A stretch of DNA of 64,000 nucleotides from Microbacterium testaceum (GTDB taxonomy: Bacteria > Actinomycetota > Actinomycetes > Actinomycetales > Microbacteriaceae). A model generated the notes under the pieces. The model saw only the letters and a list, made by a program, of their open reading frames with translations. It searched no databases and was not told the origin of the DNA. The translations under genes and the position numbers were made by a program. Position 1 is the first letter of the stretch; each line of letters starts with the position of its first letter. The stretch is from the NCBI RefSeq assembly GCF_006539145.1, contig NZ_BJML01000006.1, forward strand, positions 124,001-188,000. Reading direction: 5' to 3'. This document shows positions 24,686 to 36,469 of the stretch, piece by piece.

Positions 24686-25276
24686 TCAGCCGAGACCGCC
24701 TGAGATGAACAAAGCGATGATAACCCAGCAGATCAGAACCAGCAGGGAAATGACCGAGGGAATGTCCCACGAGCGGCGCACGACACCGCTCTTCGAGGCA
24801 GTGCGGCGCGCGGTCTCCCACGCCTCCTGAATGAGCTGCAGATCACGGATCGCGGGAGGCTCGCGACGACCCCGTGAGTCGTCGCGACGCAGCGGCGGTC
24901 GGCCGGGACGCCCCGCGACGGGGCCGCCGAACGCCTTCACGACGCGCGGCTCGTCGGTACGGATCTCGAGCTGCCAGCGCATGTCGATATCGGCGACACG
25001 CGCCCAGGCGACGTCGACGACGCGCAGCGGATTGTGGATGCGGATGCCATCGGCATCGATGCGCACGTGAGGGGCGAAGAGCAGGGCGTAGACGGCCCAC
25101 AGCGCCAACAGCACCCACGGCGCCAGCAGGAGCATCTCGCCGACGCCGGCGCGGAGCGCGGCATCCCCCAAGAGCACGACCGCGAGCACCGCGCCGACGA
25201 TCAGGCCCACGATCGACGACGGGGCGCGGAACACCCGTGGGTGCTCCGCGCCCCGAAAGCGCTCGTCGCGTGTCAC
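24686..25276 (-). CDS. PH-domain-like membrane protein
   Basis: A 196-residue protein. Two helices near the N-terminus (about 22-45 and 48-70) lead to a small beta-rich domain with VRIDADGIRIHNPLRVVDVAWARVADID, the bacterial PH-like (bPH) pattern found in many actinobacterial membrane proteins. A third helix closes the C-terminus (VISLLVLICWVIIALFISGG). GTG 25276 overlaps the ATPase stop by 4 nt, so it is translated as the last gene of the second peptide-transporter operon. Its function is unknown; co-translation does not prove it belongs to the transporter. Confidence 0.7.
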   Translation of the reverse strand: MTRDERFRGAEHPRVFRAPSSIVGLIVGAVLAVVLLGDAALRAGVGEMLLLAPWVLLALWAVYALLFAPHVRIDADGIRIHNPLRVVDVAWARVADIDMRWQLEIRTDEPRVVKAFGGPVAGRPGRPPLRRDDSRGRREPPAIRDLQLIQEAWETARRTASKSGVVRRSWDIPSVISLLVLICWVIIALFISGGLG

Positions 25277-26937
25277 GCGCCGCCCAGTGAGAGCGAGGCG
25301 CCGGGAATGGCGTCGAGCAGGCGCTGCGTGTACTCCTGCGACGGCTGGGCGAAGATCTCGTCGACCGTGCCCTGCTCCACGAGTTTGCCGCGCTCCATGA
25401 CGCACACCAGGTCGGCGGCGACGCGGACGACGGCGAGGTCGTGCGTGATGAACAGGTACGTCAGCCCCAGCTCGGACTGCAGCTCCGCCAGCAGCTGGAG
25501 GATCTGCGCCTGCACGAGCACGTCGAGAGCCGAGACGGCCTCGTCGAGCACGAGGATGTCGGGCTTGAGCGCGAGCGCACGCGCGATGGCGACGCGCTGA
25601 CGCTGTCCGCCGGACAGCTCGTTCGGATAGCGGGATGCCAGCTCCTGCGGCAAAGCGACCTGCTCGAGCAGCTCTTCCACACGGGCGCGGCGCGAGGCAC
25701 CGTCACCCACCTTGTGGATGTTGAGCGGCTCCGCGATCAGGTTGCCGATGCTGCGGAGCGGGTCGAGCGAGCCGTACGGATCCTGGAAGACCGGCTGCAT
25801 GCGGCGGCGGAGGTTGAAGGTGTCCTTCGCGTTCAGCTTGCCGGTGTTGACGCCGTCGACCTCGATCGAGCCCGAGGTGGGTTCCTCGAGTTTGAGCACC
25901 ATCTTCGCGATCGTCGACTTGCCGGAGCCCGACTCGCCGACGAGGGCGAGCGTCTTGCCACGCGGGATCTCGAACGAGACCCCGTCGACGGCGCGGAACT
26001 GCTCGCTGCGGAACCCGCCCTGGCGGATCTTGTACTCCTTGACGAGGTCGGTGACCTTGACCGTCGCGGGAGCGTCGATGTCGGACTCGCGCAGGATGCC
26101 GCGGTCCTCCACCTTCGCCTGGATGCGCTGCGAAGCGATGCTGGGGGCGGCCGCCACCAGTCGCTGCGTGTACGGGTGCTGCGGGTTCTCGAGGATCTCG
26201 CGGCTGGGACCCGACTCGACGATCTCGCCCTGGTTCATCACGACGATCGTGTCGGCGCGCTCCGCGGCGAGCCCCAGGTCGTGCGTGATGAGCAGCACCG
26301 AGGTGCCCCGCTCGCGAGTGAGGGATGCCATGTGGTCGAGGATGACGCGCTGCACGGTGACGTCGAGAGCCGAGGTCGGCTCGTCGGCGATCAGCAGCTT
26401 CGGGTCGGCCGCGAGGCCGATACCGATGAGCGCGCGCTGGCGCATACCGCCCGAGAACTGGTGCGGGTACTGGTGCAGTCGACGCTCGGCGTCGGCGAGA
26501 CCGGCCTGCTTCAGCACCTCGATCGCGCGCTGCTCGACCTCTTTGCGGCCGGTGGCGATGCCGTTCGCGCGGATCGCCTCCTTGACCTGGAAGCCGATGC
26601 TCCACACGGGGTTCAGGTTCGACATCGGGTCCTGCGGGACGTAGCCGATGTCCCTGCCGCGTACCGACTCGAACTGCGTCTGGCTGAGGTCGGTCAGCTC
26701 GCGCCCGTCGAGGGTGATGCTGCCGGCGGTGACGTGTCCGGTGCCGGGGAGCAGACCGATGACCGCAGACGCGGTCGTCGACTTGCCCGAACCGGACTCA
26801 CCCACGATGGCGACGGTCTGACCGGGATACACGTCGAGGCTGACTCCGTGCAGGACCTCGCGCGTACCGCCTTCTCCCTCGAACGCGACCTTCAGGTCGC
26901 GCACGGACAGCAGCGGCGTCATGGTGGCGTCGCTCAT
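25273..26937 (-). CDS. double ATPase subunit of second peptide ABC importer
   Basis: A 554-residue fused ATPase with two complete nucleotide-binding domains. The first has GESGSGKSTT, FSGGMRQRA and LLIADEP. The second has GESGSGKSTI, LSGGQRQRV and ILVLDEA. It is shorter than the 730-residue homologue of the first operon because it lacks the Cys-rich OppD/F tails. In the second half the usual DEP is DEA, a common variant. ATG 26937 overlaps the permease stop. It powers the second importer. Confidence 0.89.
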   Translation of the reverse strand: MSDATMTPLLSVRDLKVAFEGEGGTREVLHGVSLDVYPGQTVAIVGESGSGKSTTASAVIGLLPGTGHVTAGSITLDGRELTDLSQTQFESVRGRDIGYVPQDPMSNLNPVWSIGFQVKEAIRANGIATGRKEVEQRAIEVLKQAGLADAERRLHQYPHQFSGGMRQRALIGIGLAADPKLLIADEPTSALDVTVQRVILDHMASLTRERGTSVLLITHDLGLAAERADTIVVMNQGEIVESGPSREILENPQHPYTQRLVAAAPSIASQRIQAKVEDRGILRESDIDAPATVKVTDLVKEYKIRQGGFRSEQFRAVDGVSFEIPRGKTLALVGESGSGKSTIAKMVLKLEEPTSGSIEVDGVNTGKLNAKDTFNLRRRMQPVFQDPYGSLDPLRSIGNLIAEPLNIHKVGDGASRRARVEELLEQVALPQELASRYPNELSGGQRQRVAIARALALKPDILVLDEAVSALDVLVQAQILQLLAELQSELGLTYLFITHDLAVVRVAADLVCVMERGKLVEQGTVDEIFAQPSQEYTQRLLDAIPGASLSLGGA

Positions 26938-27881
26938 CGGCGGGCCCTCGCTCTCGGGTCGATGGCGTCTCGGATGAGCTCGCCCAGCAGGATGAAGGCC
27001 AGCACCGTGACCGTCAGGGCGACAGACGGCCAGATCAGGGCCAGCGGCGCGATACGCAAGGACTGCTGCGCCTGACTGATGTCGTTACCCCACGACATGG
27101 TGTCGCCGCCCAGGCCGACACCGAGGAACGACAGCGTCGCCTCCGCGACGATGGCCGCCGCGAGGCTGATCGTGGTGACCACGAGCAGAGGGGCGATCGC
27201 GTTCGGGATGACGTGCGTCAGCAGCGTGCGGAAACGCGTCTGACCGAGCGCCTGCGAGGCCGCGACGTAGTCGGCCTGACGCACGCGCAGTACCTCGGCG
27301 CGCACCACGCGCGCCGTCGACGCCCACGCGAACCCGCCGATCGCGAACGCCAGGGTGACGACGTTGCGGTACTGCGAGAACACGCTCATCACGACGATGG
27401 CCGCGAGGATGTAGGGAATCGAGAAGAAGATGTCGCCGACGCGCGAGATGACCGCGTCGAGCCATCCGCCGTAGAAGCCCGACAGCGCACCCATGATCAG
27501 GCCGATGATCGTGCCGATCGCGGTCGCGAGCAGACCGACCGACAGCGACGTACGCGCTCCCCACACGATGCGGGAGAAGGTGTCACACCCCTGGAACGTG
27601 AAGCCCAGGATGTGGCCCGAGGCGGGACCGGCGTTGCTGTTGGACAGCTGGCAGTCGTTGTTGGGCGGCACCTGGGTGAACAGCGTCGGCCACACGGCCA
27701 TCAGGATGACGACGGCCATGACGGCCAGCGCGATCCAGAACGTGGGGCGGCGACGGAGGTCGCGCCACGCGTCGAGCCAGAGGTTGCTCTTACGGGCGGC
27801 GACGCGAACGGCGTCGACCGAGATGGTCTCGGTCTTGATCGGCGCGACATAGTGCGGCGCCGGGAACTGACTACTTGACAT
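26934..27881 (-). CDS. peptide ABC transporter permease, DppC type (second system)
   Basis: A 315-residue permease with an extended cytosolic N-terminus (about 40 residues). One anchoring helix leads to a periplasmic loop with two Cys (NDCQLSNSNAG and TFQGCDTFSR). The transport domain follows, with the EAA loop at ASQALGQTRFRTLLTHVIPNA. The paired cysteines could form a disulfide outside the membrane. It overlaps the DppB-type gene by 11 nt and the ATPase by 4 nt, so the operon is tightly coupled. Confidence 0.88.
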   Translation of the reverse strand: MSSSQFPAPHYVAPIKTETISVDAVRVAARKSNLWLDAWRDLRRRPTFWIALAVMAVVILMAVWPTLFTQVPPNNDCQLSNSNAGPASGHILGFTFQGCDTFSRIVWGARTSLSVGLLATAIGTIIGLIMGALSGFYGGWLDAVISRVGDIFFSIPYILAAIVVMSVFSQYRNVVTLAFAIGGFAWASTARVVRAEVLRVRQADYVAASQALGQTRFRTLLTHVIPNAIAPLLVVTTISLAAAIVAEATLSFLGVGLGGDTMSWGNDISQAQQSLRIAPLALIWPSVALTVTVLAFILLGELIRDAIDPRARARR

Positions 27882-28800
27882 AGCGGATCCTCGGGTCCAG
27901 GAGGCCGTACAGGAGGTCGACGACGAGGTTGACCAGCACGTAGATGATGACGAAGACGGTCACGAACGAAACGACCGTGGGTCCCTCGCCGCGGATGGTG
28001 GCCTGGTACAGCGTGTTGCCGACACCGGGGATGTTGAAGATGCCCTCGGTGACGGTGGCGCCGACGAGGAGCACCCCGAAGTTCGTCGCGGAGTTCGTGA
28101 TGACCGGGATGAGAGAGTTGCGCAGCACGTGCACGGGGATGACGCGGCGACGCGACAAGCCCTTGCTGTAGGCGGTACGCACCCAGTCCTGGTTCAGCGT
28201 GTCGATGACCGAGCCGCGCATCAGGCGCATGCTCGTGGCGAAGAGGCTGAAGCCGAGCACGATGGCGGGCAACCACAGGTCGCCCCAGTTGTTCTGGGCA
28301 CCCACGGTGGGTTTGAACCAGCCGAGCTGGATGGCCAGGAAGTACTGAGCGAGGAAGCATGCCACGAAGATCGGCAGGGCGACGAACAACAGGGCCACGA
28401 TGAGCGCGACGTTGTCGAACAGCTTGCCCTTGCGGATGGCCGAGATGGTGCCGACCACCACAGCGAGGACGAGCTCGATGGCCAGGGCCATCACCGCGAG
28501 GCGACCGGTCACGGGGAGCGTGCGTGCGAGCACCTCGTTGACGGACTGACCCGAGAAGGTGGTGCCGAGGTCGCCCCGGAAGATCCCGCCGATGTACAGG
28601 AAGTACTGGACGATGAAGGGCTGGTCGAGGTGGTACTGCGCGCGCAGGGCTTCGACGACCTGGGGCGCAGGGGTCTTGTCGCCGAAGAGACCGAGGATCG
28701 GGTCCCCCGGCATGGCGAAGACCATGAAGTAGATCAGCAGGGTGGCCCCGAAGAACACGGGGAGGACCTGCAGCAGACGTCTGAGGATGTAGCCGAGCAT
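27871..28800 (-). CDS. peptide ABC transporter permease, DppB type (second system)
   Basis: A permease of about 309 residues that starts MLGYILRRLLQVLPVFFGA, the conserved first helix of DppB-type proteins. Six helices are predicted, with the EAA loop near AYSKGLSRRRVIPVHVLRNSL. I chose ATG 28800 because the family normally starts here and an AAGAGAG stretch precedes it. An in-frame ATG at 28833 would add 11 basic residues and has no ribosome-binding site. It follows the binding-protein gene across a gap that holds a strong hairpin. Confidence 0.86.
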   Translation of the reverse strand: MLGYILRRLLQVLPVFFGATLLIYFMVFAMPGDPILGLFGDKTPAPQVVEALRAQYHLDQPFIVQYFLYIGGIFRGDLGTTFSGQSVNEVLARTLPVTGRLAVMALAIELVLAVVVGTISAIRKGKLFDNVALIVALLFVALPIFVACFLAQYFLAIQLGWFKPTVGAQNNWGDLWLPAIVLGFSLFATSMRLMRGSVIDTLNQDWVRTAYSKGLSRRRVIPVHVLRNSLIPVITNSATNFGVLLVGATVTEGIFNIPGVGNTLYQATIRGEGPTVVSFVTVFVIIYVLVNLVVDLLYGLLDPRIRYVK

Positions 28801-28883
28801 CCGCTCTCTTTTCGAACGTGGGAAACGCCTCATCCGACGTTTTCAGGGGGGGCATGGACCGCGAAAGGACCCGTGCCGTTTTA

Positions 28884-28898
28884 TCACACGTCGTGATG
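28884..28898. promoter_or_regulatory. operator-like palindrome upstream of second permease operon
   Basis: ATCAC-N5-GTGAT (28884-28898) is a perfect short palindrome in the gap between the binding-protein and DppB-type genes. It resembles sites of small dimeric repressors. The role is inferred only. Confidence 0.3.
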
Positions 28899-28915
28899 AG
28901 GCCTGGCTGGCAGAC

Positions 28916-28951
28916 CGCGAGGCGGTGACGAATCCGTCACCGCCTCGCGGG
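28916..28951 (-). terminator. strong hairpin after second binding-protein gene
   Basis: CCGCGAGGCGGTGAC (28916-28930) and GTCACCGCCTCGCGG (28937-28951) form a perfect 15-bp stem with a 6-nt loop just downstream of the binding-protein stop. Without a T-run it may be a partial terminator or an mRNA-stabilising hairpin, raising binding-protein levels above those of the permeases. Confidence 0.65.
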
Positions 28952-28965
28952 TGAGATCGGAAGGG

Positions 28966-30585
28966 TTACTTCGTAATCTCGTAGTACAGCGGAACCGAGT
29001 TCCACCCGAACTGGACGTTGTTGACGCCCTCGGCGTAGCCGCCGGTGACGTTCGAGTACCAGAGCGGGATGGCCGGGAGGTCCTTCAGCAGGATCTCCTG
29101 AGCCTTGGCGAAGTCGGCGTTCTGCGCCTCGAGGTCGGTCTCGGCGATGCCGGCCGTGATCTGCGCGTCGAACTCCGGGTTCGAGTAGTCACCGTCGTTC
29201 GACGAGGCGCCCGTGGCGTACAGCGGCGCGAGGAAGTTGTACGCACCGGGGTAGTCGGCCTGCCAGCCCGAACGGAACGTGGTCTCGATGCTGCGGTTGG
29301 TGACCGCCGAGCGCAGTTCCTTGAACGTCGGGTAGGGCGCGCCCGAGGAGTCGATGCCGAGCGTGTTCTTCAGCGAGTTCGTCACCGCGTCGACCCAGGA
29401 CTGGTGTCCACCGTCGGCGTTGTAGGCGATCTGGAGCGAGCCGCTCCAGGGCGAGATGGCGTCGGCCTGGGCCCACAGCTGCTTCGCCTTGTCCGCGTTG
29501 AACTTCAGCACGTCGGCGCCCGAGAGCGAGTCCGACCAGCCCGCGATGACCGGCGAGGTGAAGTCGCTGGCCGGGGTGCGCGAGCCCTGGAAGATCGTCT
29601 TGGTGATCTCGTCGCGGTTGATGGCCATCGAGATGGCCTGACGACGGAGCTTGCCCTCTTCGCCGCTGAAGTGCGCGAGACGCTCGGGGATCGTGAACGA
29701 CTGGAAGATCGCTGCCGGCTGGTTGACCGCGCGGTCCCCCAGGTCGGACTGGAACGTGGCCAGCGACGACGAGGGAACCCCGTCGATCACGTCGACGTTG
29801 CCGCCGAGCAGGTCGGCGTACGCGGCATCCTGGGTGGCGTAGAAGATGATCGACAGACCACCGTTCTCAACCGTGCGACCGCCCTGGTAGTCGTCGTTCT
29901 TGACGAGGTCGATCTGCACGTTGTGCTGCCAGGCACCCTCGCCCTTGAGCTTGTAGGGGCCGTTGCCGATGGGGTTCTCACCGAAGGCGGCCATGTCGTT
30001 GAACGCGACGTCGGGCAGCGGGAAGAACGCCGAGTAGCCCAGGCGCAGCGCGAAGTCGGCGGCCGGCTTCGACAGAGCGATCGTGAAGGTGTAGTCGTCG
30101 ACCTTCTGGAGACCGGTGAGCTCGGAGTCAGCGTCGTAGCTGAAGCCCACGATGTCCTCGAAGAACGAGCTGCTGACCTGGTTGTTCGAGAGCTGGGCGC
30201 CGTAGTTCCACGCCTTGATGAAGTTGTCGGCCTTGACCTCGGTGCCGTCCGTGAACTTCTGGCCCTTCTTCAGGGTGACCGTGAGGTTCTGGGGGTCGTT
30301 GGTGACGATGGACTCGGCCATGTCGTTGACCGGGGCGCCGGTTCCGTCGTAGTAGACCAGACCCGCGAAGATCGAGTCGAGGATCTTTCCTCCACCGACC
30401 TCGTTGGTGTTGGTGGGGATCAGCGGGTTCTGCGGCTCGGAGCCGTTCGTCCGAATGATCGCCGTGGCGTCGCCGCCCGATGACGAGCCGCCGCCGTTGT
30501 CTCCGCCGCCCGAGCAGCCGGCGAGCATAAGCCCGACAGCTCCCAGCAGGGCGAGGCCGGAGAGGGCAATCTTGTTGCGCTTCAC
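28966..30585 (-). CDS. oligopeptide ABC transporter substrate-binding lipoprotein, OppA-like
   Basis: A 539-residue SBP family 5 lipoprotein. The signal peptide begins MKRNKIALSGLALLGAVG (GTG-initiated) and the lipobox is LAGC, followed by a Gly/Ser-rich linker typical of Gram-positive lipoproteins. The binding domain has the OppA/XP_oppA pattern (ILDSIFAGLVYYD and KKGQKFTDGTEVKADNF). GTG 30585 has a perfect GGAGGA 3 nt upstream. A longer frame starting at 30678 lacks a site. It leads the second transporter operon, in the order binding protein, DppB, DppC, ATPase, PH-like protein. A TAGTGT hexamer at 30675-30680 may be its -10. Confidence 0.9.
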   Translation of the reverse strand: MKRNKIALSGLALLGAVGLMLAGCSGGGDNGGGSSSGGDATAIIRTNGSEPQNPLIPTNTNEVGGGKILDSIFAGLVYYDGTGAPVNDMAESIVTNDPQNLTVTLKKGQKFTDGTEVKADNFIKAWNYGAQLSNNQVSSSFFEDIVGFSYDADSELTGLQKVDDYTFTIALSKPAADFALRLGYSAFFPLPDVAFNDMAAFGENPIGNGPYKLKGEGAWQHNVQIDLVKNDDYQGGRTVENGGLSIIFYATQDAAYADLLGGNVDVIDGVPSSSLATFQSDLGDRAVNQPAAIFQSFTIPERLAHFSGEEGKLRRQAISMAINRDEITKTIFQGSRTPASDFTSPVIAGWSDSLSGADVLKFNADKAKQLWAQADAISPWSGSLQIAYNADGGHQSWVDAVTNSLKNTLGIDSSGAPYPTFKELRSAVTNRSIETTFRSGWQADYPGAYNFLAPLYATGASSNDGDYSNPEFDAQITAGIAETDLEAQNADFAKAQEILLKDLPAIPLWYSNVTGGYAEGVNNVQFGWNSVPLYYEITK

Positions 30586-30749
30586 AGTTCCTCCAGGGAA
30601 GGGATGATCGTCGCCCATGCAGGGCTTTCGCGCAGCACAAGGCGCGGGAAAGATCCGTCGGGCAGGATGAGAACACACTAGGCACGTTTACCCAGGTGCC
30701 CCAAACTCCTCTGAAAAACGTTACACAGCATTTACTCGAGAGGCTCTCC

Positions 30750-31604
30750 ATGGAGCAATCTGACAAGCCGGCCCGGTCACGCGGCGGCGCAGACTGGACG
30801 TATCCTCCCGCCATCGCGCGCACGGAGACCTACCGGCGACGCCGGCTCGGGTGGGAGATCGCCATCGTGCTGCTCGTCAGCGTCGGTCAGTCCGCGATCT
30901 ACTCGGTCGTCTCCTTCGTGCGTGCGGCGACGCGTGCGCCCATCTCGCAGCAGCAGACGCAGCTGAACCCCTCACGCAGCGCCGAGCCGCTGTGGGACGC
31001 CATCTACCAGTTCCTCGACATCTTCTTCTCGCTGGCCCTCGTGGCCCTGGCCGTCTATCTGCTCTGGGAACCGACGAGCAACGCCCTGCGCCGCATCGGC
31101 CTCGATTTCCGACGCTTCGGCGGCGACGCCGCGCGCGGGCTGCTGCTGGTGGTTCTCATCGGCGCCCCCGGGATCGGCGTGTACGCGATCGGCCGGGCAC
31201 TCGGGCAGAGCATCGCGGTCATCCCCGCTCCCCTGGACTCGTCGTGGTGGGTCATCGCGCTGCTCGTCCTCGCGGCACTGCGAGCCGGCCTCACCGAGGA
31301 GGTCATCTTCCTCGGGTTCCTCTTCGACCGCCTGCGTCGTCTCGGCTGGTCGTGGACGGGGATCATCGTCTCGACGGCCCTCCTGCGGGGTAGCTACCAC
31401 CTCTACCAGGGATGGCCCTCTGCACTCGGCAACGTCGTGATGGGGCTGGTCTTCGGCTGGTGCTACAAGCGATGGGGTCGCGTGATGCCCCTGGTGGTCG
31501 CACACACGATCATCGACATCGTCGCCTTCGTCGGATACCCCCTCGCGGCAGCGTGGTGGCCAGGGATCTTCGCTCCCACCCCCGCGCCGTCTCCGAGCTC
31601 CTGA
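30750..31604 (+). CDS. CPBP-family intramembrane protease-like protein
   Basis: A 284-residue membrane protein with about seven helices and a short acidic and Pro/Ser-rich C-terminus. The CPBP/Rce1/ABI signatures are visible: motif 1 TEEVIFLGFL (two Glu present, but the usual Arg of EExxxR is Leu), motif 2 SYHLYQGW and motif 3 AHTIID. Active members cleave within membranes or act as bacteriocin-immunity proteins. Motif 1 is altered, so activity is uncertain. ATG 30750 has GAGAGG 7 nt upstream. It is divergent from the OppA-like gene and convergent with the next lipoprotein gene. Confidence 0.8.
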   Translation: MEQSDKPARSRGGADWTYPPAIARTETYRRRRLGWEIAIVLLVSVGQSAIYSVVSFVRAATRAPISQQQTQLNPSRSAEPLWDAIYQFLDIFFSLALVALAVYLLWEPTSNALRRIGLDFRRFGGDAARGLLLVVLIGAPGIGVYAIGRALGQSIAVIPAPLDSSWWVIALLVLAALRAGLTEEVIFLGFLFDRLRRLGWSWTGIIVSTALLRGSYHLYQGWPSALGNVVMGLVFGWCYKRWGRVMPLVVAHTIIDIVAFVGYPLAAAWWPGIFAPTPAPSPSS

Positions 31605-31607
31605 GAG

Positions 31608-33350
31608 TCAGGACTGAGGCGGCGACCAGGTCCAGAACGCCGGCGGCAGCCCGTTGGGCTCGGAGGTGTAGGTCACTCCCCCGACGCCCGCTGCGCTGAC
31701 CACGGCGCCCGTGCGCTCCAAGAGCGGCACTCCCGCGTACGCGGCGAACAGCGACCGGTCGATGAGCTTCGCCTCCGACAGCACGTCGACGGGATCGGTG
31801 TGCGTGGTGAGGTCGTCGAAGAGCTCCTGGGTGTCTCCCCCGTCGATGCCCTCCGCGATGCGGTCGCGGGCCGAACGATAGAGGCTCTCGTCCTCGCCGA
31901 CCCACGAGAGGGTGGCATCCGGAATCTCCGTCGCCGTGGCGGCTCGAACGGCGATGCCCGCCTTGGCGGCCATCGACACGATCCGCGGGAACACCAGCGA
32001 AGACGTGGGATCGGTGGTGTCGTAGGCCACTCGAAGCACGGCCGCCCGGTCGTTCAGGGCGGAGCGGGCGGCGTTCACGTCGGCTCCGGTCCCAGGAGCG
32101 CCGTTCCCCGACACGAGATCGTTGTAGAGCTGGCCGGTCGCCGGCGAGGAGAGGAAGGACTGCAGCGGCTGCGCGTTGGGACGGACGGCCCCGAGCACGT
32201 CTTGGACGAGGGATGAACGGTCGAGCGACAGAGTCGTCGCCTGACGAAGATCGGATGCCGTCGTCGTGGCGAACCGCAGCTGCAGCGTCTCTGACGTCGG
32301 CCCTACCTGGACGGTGAAGCCCGCATCGGTCAGCGTCTTCTGCTCCGCGACGTCGAGGTCGCCGACGTTGGCCACATCCACCGTCCCCGCTTCGAGAGCC
32401 GACAACTGCGCGGCTCGATCCGGGAAGAACCGGACGGTGAGGCCTTCGAGGCCCGGAAAATGCGCGCCCTGGTAGCTGTCGCGTCGAGCGAGCTGGAGGG
32501 TGTCGGCCGTGATCTCCGAGACGGTCCACGGGCCCGAGGAGACGACGCCCGCGGGATCGGGGGTGGTCCCCGGTGCGACGTCGAAACCGGTGTTCCATGC
32601 CTGAGCGGCGGCGGCCAGCACGGGGTTCGGCGCGACCGGCGCCTGCGGGTCGCCCTCGGGCACGGTGAGGATCGCGGTGAGCAGGTCCTTGACGCTGACG
32701 CCCGCGCGCTGCGCGACGACGTGCACGGGACGGTCGAGCAGCCATTGGCGATTCCAGTCGGCGAACGGCTGGTCGTAGGTGAGCGTGAGCGTGTCGTTCG
32801 CCCGGTCGAGACGGGGCCGCGTCGTACGAGCGTTGGGATCCGCGGGCAGCGCGGTGTCGAAGTAGCGCGTGCCCGAGACCAGCTGGCCGTTCGCGTCGTA
32901 GGTGGCGTCGTCGAAGAAATGCGAGGTGACGGCCCACCCGAACAGGAGATCGTCGAGCGTCACCGGAGTGCCGTCCGACCACACGCGGTCTGAGAACAGC
33001 TCGTAGCTCACGGTGAGCGGGTCGCCTTCGACGCGCGTGATGCGGCCGAGGCCGTTGTTCGGCACGACCTGCAGGTTTCCGTCCAGCGATCCGAGCTTCT
33101 CGTCGAGGAGAGCTGACACCGCCCGGTTGGCGGCCGTGTCGCCCGTAGCGCTGGCCGCGTTGAAGCTCGTGAGGGAACCGACGACACCGACCGTCAGACT
33201 CGTGCGCTGCTCCTTCGCCGGCTCGGGCGCGGGGTCGGCAGCCGAGCAACCGGCCAGCGCGAGCCCTGCGGCGACGAGGAGCGCGATCACGCGTCCCGGC
33301 CCGCCACGGCGTCGAGTCGGTCGAGGAACGTCGTTCAGCCCGTGGTGCAC
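31608..33350 (-). CDS. orphan ABC-transporter-family substrate-binding lipoprotein, LpqW-like
   Basis: A 580-residue lipoprotein with a basic N-terminus (RPTRRRGGPGR), a short hydrophobic core and the lipobox LALAGC. The rest is the SBP family 5 fold (TLTYDQPFADWNRQWLL and PVTLDDLLFGWAV). Unlike the other two binding proteins it has no permease or ATPase next to it. The fold also includes the mycobacterial LpqW, which steers lipoglycan synthesis rather than import, and that is a real alternative. The start is the GTG at 33350; no good ribosome-binding site is seen. Downstream it converges with the CPBP gene with a 3-nt gap. Confidence 0.75.
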   Translation of the reverse strand: MHHGLNDVPRPTRRRGGPGRVIALLVAAGLALAGCSAADPAPEPAKEQRTSLTVGVVGSLTSFNAASATGDTAANRAVSALLDEKLGSLDGNLQVVPNNGLGRITRVEGDPLTVSYELFSDRVWSDGTPVTLDDLLFGWAVTSHFFDDATYDANGQLVSGTRYFDTALPADPNARTTRPRLDRANDTLTLTYDQPFADWNRQWLLDRPVHVVAQRAGVSVKDLLTAILTVPEGDPQAPVAPNPVLAAAAQAWNTGFDVAPGTTPDPAGVVSSGPWTVSEITADTLQLARRDSYQGAHFPGLEGLTVRFFPDRAAQLSALEAGTVDVANVGDLDVAEQKTLTDAGFTVQVGPTSETLQLRFATTTASDLRQATTLSLDRSSLVQDVLGAVRPNAQPLQSFLSSPATGQLYNDLVSGNGAPGTGADVNAARSALNDRAAVLRVAYDTTDPTSSLVFPRIVSMAAKAGIAVRAATATEIPDATLSWVGEDESLYRSARDRIAEGIDGGDTQELFDDLTTHTDPVDVLSEAKLIDRSLFAAYAGVPLLERTGAVVSAAGVGGVTYTSEPNGLPPAFWTWSPPQS

Positions 33351-33440
33351 AGGGGCACTTTACTAAACGCCTCCTGAGGATCTCCCGGTCTCCTGCGGGC
33401 ACCGGTCCGGCTCTGTCCGCCGGGGCGATGTTTCGCGGGC

Positions 33441-33511
33441 CGCGAGGCTGCATCCCGCTGACAAACCTTCGTCACGCTGCAACGCACTTGTCGGCGGGAT
33501 GCAGTCTCGCG
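33441..33511. repeat. 71-bp palindromic intergenic element
   Basis: The arms 33441-33464 and 33488-33511 are 24-bp inverted repeats with two mismatches (core GCTGCATCCCGC and GCGGGATGCAG) around a 23-nt centre. It lies between the LpqW-like lipoprotein and gcvP. It has the same size class and placement as the elements at 5412, 11146 and 16496. Confidence 0.7.
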
Positions 33512-33589
33512 AGATCAACGGGTCCGCGAAAGGAGCGAGACGAGCGCGGCGCCGAACCCCGGATGCCGGGAGTCGACGCCGCGCGCGGG

Positions 33590-36465
<2,876 letters not shown>

Positions 36466-36469
<4 letters not shown>

